Below are positions 59,208 to 64,000 of a stretch of 64,000 nt of DNA, piece after piece. Position numbers and translations under genes: made by a program. The DNA comes from Wolbachia endosymbiont of Oedothorax gibbosus. Its GTDB lineage: Bacteria > Pseudomonadota > Alphaproteobacteria > Rickettsiales > Anaplasmataceae. Below the pieces are notes generated by a model. The model searched no databases. It saw nothing but the letters and a program-made list of their open reading frames with translations, and was not told where the DNA came from. The stretch is taken from the NCBI RefSeq assembly GCF_936270435.1, contig NZ_OW370567.1, forward strand, positions 124,001-188,000, read 5' to 3'. Each line of letters opens with the position of its first letter. The first letter of the stretch is position 1.

Positions 59208-60199
59208 TATTATGTGGGTAATATCAAAGGTATTGGAAGAATTTACCAGCAAACCTTTGTTGATACCTATTCTAGAGTTGCTTTTGCTAAGCTTTACACA
59301 GAAAGGACTGCTATCACAGGTGCAGATCTTCTTAATGATAGGGTAATACCGTTTTTTGATGAACAGAAAGTATCATTACTACGCGTTTTGACGGATCGTG
59401 GTACAGAGTATTGTGGCAGACCGGAAAATCACGCTTACCAGCTGTATTTGGGGGTAGAAAATATTGATCATTCTCGAACCAAAGCTCGTTCTCCACAGAC
59501 TAATGGGAATGTTCAAAAAAGTGTGTCAAACCGAAAAAAAAGTAATAAATTGATATAAAAAAAATGGAGGTTTCACATATGAATCAAAGAATAGCAAATA
59601 AAACTACTGGATTGGTAGATTATAAAGAATTAGAAACAAATATCCTGTCGTCTATACGAGAAGGAAGGCCGCTGACGGGAAGGGACGGAGTATTAACACC
59701 ATTGATAAAAAAGCTGCTGGAGGCAAGTTTGGAAGGTGAAATAGAAAATCACTTGTTGGCTGAAAGCGAAGAAAATAATCGAAGAAATGGGAGAAATGGA
59801 AAGACTTTAAGGACAAGTGCCGGTTCATTTGAACTTTTGACGCCAAGGGATAGAGAAGGAAGTTTTGAGCCGCAAATAGTCAAAAAAAGGCAAACAAACT
59901 TACATCCAGAGCTTGAAACGAAGATCTTGAGCACATTTGCCAGTGGTATGAGTTATAGAGATATAGCGTCACACGTTGAGGAAATTTATGATCACAAAAT
60001 ATCGGCGGCAGAGATATCAAGTATTACCGACAAATTGCTACCGGTAATCAACGAATGGCGTAGTCGCCCATTGCAGTCTGTGTACCCAATAGTGTTCATG
60101 GATGGCATGTTTTTCAAAGTTAAGGAGGACGGGCATTGCGTAAGTAAATGCATGTATAATATATTAGGCGTAGATCAAAATGGCAGAAAAGAGGTACTA

Positions 60200-61180
60200 A
60201 CCCCAGTTATGGATTAACCAACGAAGTAAAGCTGAGAAATACAGGGCTTTTTCGATTGCATTGAATAAGAAATGAGGGTAGAAAAAATATGTACCAAGAA
60301 ATTTACTGTGGATCTATGCCGAGTGTGCTCAAGTTCAAATTTGTTTTTTAGGCAGCCAAAAACCGTTTCAACAATCGATCTTTTCCCTAGTAAAATCTTC
60401 TCTTTCAGCGAAATCAGTGCATTTTTCATACCTTTTTTCACTTTAGTGACGAGTTTTAGACCTCTATCGAATAGTTTCTCAAAGAGCTCTTTCTTTATAT
60501 AGCCCTTATCTCCAAACAAAAGTCCAGTTAGTTTTTTGGTTAGAGTTGGTACAGGTTTTCTGTCATCGACGTTACCTCTGGTTAGCGTAACACCTTGAAT
60601 TTCACCTATTTCATTGATTACTACATGTAATTTAAAACCAAAAAACCAGCCGTAAGTATTCTTTCCTAACTCTGCTAATCCTTTGAAAACCTTATTTCTT
60701 GAGATTCTTTTTCGATGGCATACTGCTATTGAAGTAGAATCTATGTAGGAAATCCCGGTCATTTTTGCTTGTTCACAAAACCATTGCAAAAGTAATGCTA
60801 AATACCACAAAACTCGCGGCTTTAAGGCAATAAATCTGTGATATGAAGGCAGCTTTGAAAACTCTGATCTATAGAATAACTGAAGATAACAAAGATAAAA
60901 AGCCTTGAAGTTTTTACATGGTGATTTATGGTATAATAGGATTATGGTTAGAATTTCTGAGTGCGCTATTTCTGGTACTCTGGTTGGTTTTTTGCCGTTT
61001 GATAAGAACCTATTTGCAAAATTATCATCTACCGCACGACAAAAATCCTCGACGCAACAGTACAGTTCTGTAATATCTTTCTTCATGTGTAACCTCTTAT
61101 TATTACTAAAATACTCGAGTTTACCCTGTTTCCCTCTTCTTAGTTATACTTTTATCTATTTTCTAATCCATAACTGAGGT
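60200..61180 (-). mobile_element. IS982-family element, copy 5
   Basis: 981 bp, ACC(C/T)CAGTTATGGATTA ends, 5-bp duplication TACTA. It shares with copy 3 a single base difference just before the transposase ATG. Confidence 0.95.
60214..61086 (-). CDS. IS982-family transposase (copy 5)
   Basis: Full-length 290 residues, same protein as the other intact copies. The leader reads TTACACATG rather than TTACCCATG. Confidence 0.95.
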   Translation of the reverse strand: MKKDITELYCCVEDFCRAVDDNFANRFLSNGKKPTRVPEIAHSEILTIILLYHKSPCKNFKAFYLCYLQLFYRSEFSKLPSYHRFIALKPRVLWYLALLLQWFCEQAKMTGISYIDSTSIAVCHRKRISRNKVFKGLAELGKNTYGWFFGFKLHVVINEIGEIQGVTLTRGNVDDRKPVPTLTKKLTGLLFGDKGYIKKELFEKLFDRGLKLVTKVKKGMKNALISLKEKILLGKRSIVETVFGCLKNKFELEHTRHRSTVNFLVHIFSTLISYSMQSKKPCISQLYFVG

Positions 61181-62947
61181 TACTAGGCTTTTATTTAGCC
61201 GAAAGTGAGGGAGCCAACTTCTGGTTAGGGGTATTAAATGACCTAAAAGAGAGAGGAGTAGAGGATATTCTGATTGCCTGCGTCGATGGTCTAAAAAGTT
61301 TTCCTGCAGCAATAAATAGTGTGTTTCCTAAAGCAGAAGTACAGCTATGTATAGTGCATCAGATAAGGAATTCATTGAAATATGTATCCAGCAAAGATGT
61401 GAAAGTTTTCATGAACGATTTGAAGAAAATATATCGTGCTTCAAGTAAAGAAATCGCTGAGAATTATTTGCTTGAGCTGGAAGAAAAATGGGGTGAAAAA
61501 TATCCTTTGGTTATAAAATCGTGGCAAAATAATTGGGAAAATTTATCTGGTTATTTTAAGTATTCTGGGCCAGTTAGAAAGCTGATTTATACCACCAATC
61601 CTATTGAGGGGTTGCATAGACAGATTAGAAAATTCACTAAAACTAAGGGCTCATTTACTAGTACAAATGCCTTGTACAAACAGGTATATTGTGCTATAAA
61701 AAAGGCAGAGCAAAATTGGATTATGGCTATACCTAATTGGGCTTTAACTATATCTCAACTTGATATTTTCTTTCCTGGTAGATTGAAAATTGAGTTGAAT
61801 TAAAAATGCGGTTTGACACACTTTTTTGAACATTCCCAGACTAATGGCATATGTGAAAGGTTCCACAGAACTATGCAAGATCAATATTATCTTTAGAAAG
61901 AAAATTTACACCTCTTTGGCAGAACTTCAGTTAGATGTAGACCATTGGGTGCATTCTTACAATAGATCTAGACCGCATTCAGGTAAATATTGCTATCCTA
62001 TGCAAACCTTTTTTGATAGTATGCATATTGCTTATCAGAAAAATATTGATAGCATTAAACAGGATGCTGATTTTGGTTTTGACTTTGTCAATTCTTCTGT
62101 CAGTTAATTCACGCCTGTCAGATCAAGTCTAAACTATTACATCTAAAAACATCTATCTCATTTTTTAACAGAGCTTTTTTCAGTGCAAACAACTCAGCAG
62201 CAACATTTCTTAACCAGAACTTTGACTTCAACTATGTTTCAAAATCTCTTGATCCAACAGATTTGCCTGTTTTTATCAGCAAAGTAATTGTATGCTGCAT
62301 ACCTGTCGTAAACTATTGCGATTGCAGAACTTACTATTTTGTAAAACCTTCATTCCTCTTGAATTTTATAAAACTAGCTTCATTGCTAGCAAACATCCAA
62401 CACCAACCGAGTTTACCTTTGTTATAGTGACTGGTTTCGTCAATATGTAGAACCTTACTTGTACTTACTTCTTGCTCGATTTGCTCATACGCTTCTTGAC
62501 ATTTTTCTGCAACTCTAGCCTCGCTATTTGACACGCTACCAACACTGATGTCCAGGTTGAAAATATTTTTTATAATATTTGCTACTTCTCTTTTCGAGTT
62601 CTTGTAAAATCCGCTCAGCGCCGCGATTGTTGACTTAACTTTTGGTCCAAATGTATCTGATGTAACACCTTCTGGTAACTTACTGCTTCTTCTTTTCCCG
62701 CATCTCCGGCAACGACCATTGATATTCCACTACATAAGGCCTAATTTACGGAAGATCAACTTTTTGATGAATGTACGGTCCCTTGCATATTGCAATCTCT
62801 CCTCCGCATTCACAAGTAGATGACAACTTTACTTTTATCACCTCATCTGCATCCATTTTGGCGCGAAAACTTCCTTTATGACCAACCTGACCACCGACGT
62901 TTCTGTCGCTCTTTGGCTTGTCCTTTTTTATTTTGTACAACTCTCTA

Positions 62948-63928
62948 ACCCCAGTTATGGATTAACCAACGAAGTAAAGCTGAGAAATACAGGGCTTTTT
63001 CGATTGCATTGAATAAGAAATGAGGGTAGAAAAAATATGTACCAAGAAATTTACTGTGGATCTATGCCGAGTGTGCTCAAGTTCAAATTTGTTTTTTAGG
63101 CAGCCAAAAACCGTTTCAACAATCGATCTTTTCCCTAGTAAAATCTTCTCTTTCAGCGAAATCAGTGCATTTTTCATACCTTTTTTCACTTTAGTGACGA
63201 GTTTTAGACCTCTATCGAATAGTTTCTCAAAGAGCTCTTTCTTTATATAGCCCTTATCTCCAAACAAAAGTCCAGTTAGTTTTTTGGTTAGAGTTGGTAC
63301 AGGTTTTCTGTCATCGACGTTACCTCTGGTTAGCGTAACACCTTGAATTTCACCTATTTCATTGATTACTACATGTAATTTAAAACCAAAAAACCAGCCG
63401 TAAGTATTCTTTCCTAACTCTGCTAATCCTTTGAAAACCTTATTTCTTGAGATTCTTTTTCGATGGCATACTGCTATTGAAGTAGAATCTATGTAGGAAA
63501 TCCCGGTCATTTTTGCTTGTTCACAAAACCATTGCAAAAGTAATGCTAAATACCACAAAACTCGCGGCTTTAAGGCAATAAATCTGTGATATGAAGGCAG
63601 CTTTGAAAACTCTGATCTATAGAATAACTGAAGATAACAAAGATAAAAAGCCTTGAAGTTTTTACATGGTGATTTATGGTATAATAGGATTATGGTTAGA
63701 ATTTCTGAGTGCGCTATTTCTGGTACTCTGGTTGGTTTTTTGCCGTTTGATAAGAACCTATTTGCAAAATTATCATCTACCGCACGACAAAAATCCTCGA
63801 CGCAACAGTACAGTTCTGTAATATCTTTCTTCATGGGTAACCTCTTATTATTACTAAAATACTCGAGTTTACCCTGTTTCCCTCTTCTTAGTTATACTTT
63901 TATCTATTTTCTAATCCATAACTGAGGT
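62948..63928 (-). mobile_element. IS982-family element, copy 6
   Basis: 981 bp, ACC(C/T)CAGTTATGGATTA ends, 5-bp duplication CTCTA. It lies within the IS66 transposase, and its removal restores Ser-Ser-Arg-Glu-Leu-Tyr in frame. Confidence 0.95.
62962..63834 (-). CDS. IS982-family transposase (copy 6)
   Basis: Full-length 290 residues, same protein as copies 1, 2, 4 and 5, with the TTACCCATG leader form. Confidence 0.95.
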   Translation of the reverse strand: MKKDITELYCCVEDFCRAVDDNFANRFLSNGKKPTRVPEIAHSEILTIILLYHKSPCKNFKAFYLCYLQLFYRSEFSKLPSYHRFIALKPRVLWYLALLLQWFCEQAKMTGISYIDSTSIAVCHRKRISRNKVFKGLAELGKNTYGWFFGFKLHVVINEIGEIQGVTLTRGNVDDRKPVPTLTKKLTGLLFGDKGYIKKELFEKLFDRGLKLVTKVKKGMKNALISLKEKILLGKRSIVETVFGCLKNKFELEHTRHRSTVNFLVHIFSTLISYSMQSKKPCISQLYFVG

Positions 63929-64000
63929 CTCTAGAGCTTGGTAGAGATGAATTTTTCGAGTTTAAACCAAGTCTTTCCTTTAATTCAGCATTTTCGATTC

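Larger units (their letters stand above)
59579..61803 (+). pseudogene. IS256-family transposase (copy 2), split only by IS982
   Basis: The start is MNQRIANKTTGLVDYKELET after ATGGAGG. The catalytic core has VYPIVFMDGMFFKVKEDGHC (first Asp), ILIACVDGLKSFPAAINSVF (second Asp) and TTNPIEGLHRQIRKFTKTKG (Glu). The IS982 interrupts it after RKEV. Removing it and one TACTA duplication joins Val-Leu-Gly-Phe-Tyr in frame and gives a complete 412-residue transposase, so this copy was intact until recently. Confidence 0.92.
59505..61837 (+). mobile_element. IS256-family element, copy 2, with IS982 inside
   Basis: The ends are GGGAATGTTCAAAAAAG, with a perfect 8-bp duplication AGACTAAT. Without the IS982 and its 5-bp duplication the element is 1347 bp. 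It lies within IS481 copy 2. Confidence 0.94.
57775..62107 (+). pseudogene. IS481-family transposase (copy 2), multiply broken
   Basis: N-terminal HTH pieces are readable: LGLLELAKQLGNVSQACKVM, GYSRDTFYRFKELYETGGEE, then VSEDIEKAVIEIAIEFPAYG. Frameshifts lie near 57935, 58035 and 58160. After the IS630, YYVGNIKGIGRIYQQTFVDT leads into SRVAFAKLYTERTAITGADL. After the IS256, GICERFHRTMQDQ and the shared break follow. The Ser-Tyr-Tyr-Val join is restored by removing the IS630 and one TA. Confidence 0.85.
57707..62141 (+). mobile_element. IS481-family element, copy 2, with IS630 and IS256 nested inside
   Basis: The left end TGTAATAGTTTAGACTTGAT at 57707 and its inverse at 62141 bound the element. 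It holds an IS630 (58259-59207) and an IS256 (59505-61837, itself with an IS982). Without these it is about 1140 bp. No target duplication is visible at the outer ends. Confidence 0.88.
62142..64000 (-). pseudogene. IS66-family transposase, decayed and split by IS982, runs off the window
   Basis: From the window edge the minus strand reads ENAELKERLGLNSKNSSLPS, then beyond the IS982 SRELYKIKKDKPKSDRNVGG, QVGHKGSFRAKM, the zinc-like CECGGEIAICKGPYIHQKVD, then after frame breaks STSKVLHIDETSHYNKGKLG (first Asp) and WCWMFASNEASFIKF. Near 62290 the C-terminal YAAYNYFADKNRQICW is still visible. These match IS66 TnpC. Several shifts make it a pseudogene. The left end stops at the IS481 edge and no IS66 terminal repeat is seen there. 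Confidence 0.82.

Overview
The window is about two thirds AT, with housekeeping genes typical of an obligate intracellular alphaproteobacterium. It has ankyrin proteins, short palindromic repeats built around a 'CCCAGTG...CACTGGG' core, a WO-type large serine recombinase, and a very heavy load of insertion sequences (IS) and group II introns. All of this points to Wolbachia (Anaplasmataceae, Rickettsiales). The strain or supergroup cannot be fixed from the sequence alone. No rRNA, tRNA or CRISPR array was found.

Layout. 1-7511: two unknown membrane proteins, hemH (with a repeat fused in frame), ndk, gyrB and gatA. 7520-14806: a MITE, palindromic repeats, and an IS256 copy that holds an IS4, a group II intron broken by a serine-recombinase segment, and an IS982. 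14833-18654: ubiD, a Fic-domain gene, an ATPase stub and a DsbA-like protein. 19073-23420: a gene-transfer-agent-type gene (DUF2460) split by an IS5, then an IS4 copy with an IS5 inside, bounded by long inverted repeats. 23475-26427: an unknown small gene, murG (whose stop codon comes from a MITE), an IS6 relic and lepB. 26555-34020: palindromic repeats, an IS903-type IS5, a second IS4 copy, an unknown gene split by IS982, and an IS982 copy that carries an intact group II intron. 34120-48795: a conserved block of sucA, two tandem ankyrin genes, a SCO1-like gene, dnaQ, a Tim44-domain gene, secB, acnA and putA. 48927-64000: almost pure mobile DNA around a single intact chromosomal gene, recJ.

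Metabolic content is standard for the group: 2-oxoglutarate dehydrogenase E1 and aconitase for the TCA cycle, PutA feeding proline to glutamate, UbiD for quinone-type decarboxylation, ferrochelatase and a SCO1-like copper chaperone for the respiratory chain, MurG for lipid II, GatA for tRNA amidation, and SecB/LepB for export. The host-interaction candidates are the two ankyrin proteins and the Fic protein.

The most distinctive signal is the layering of mobile elements. Most boundaries can be read exactly from terminal inverted repeats (TIRs) and target duplications (TSDs), so the order of insertion can be reconstructed. I saw no clear new defence or metabolic system. The best leads are the recombinase segment bounded by 24-bp inverted repeats inside a group II intron, the MITE that ends murG, the repeat fused into HemH, and an apparently orphan consensus promoter.
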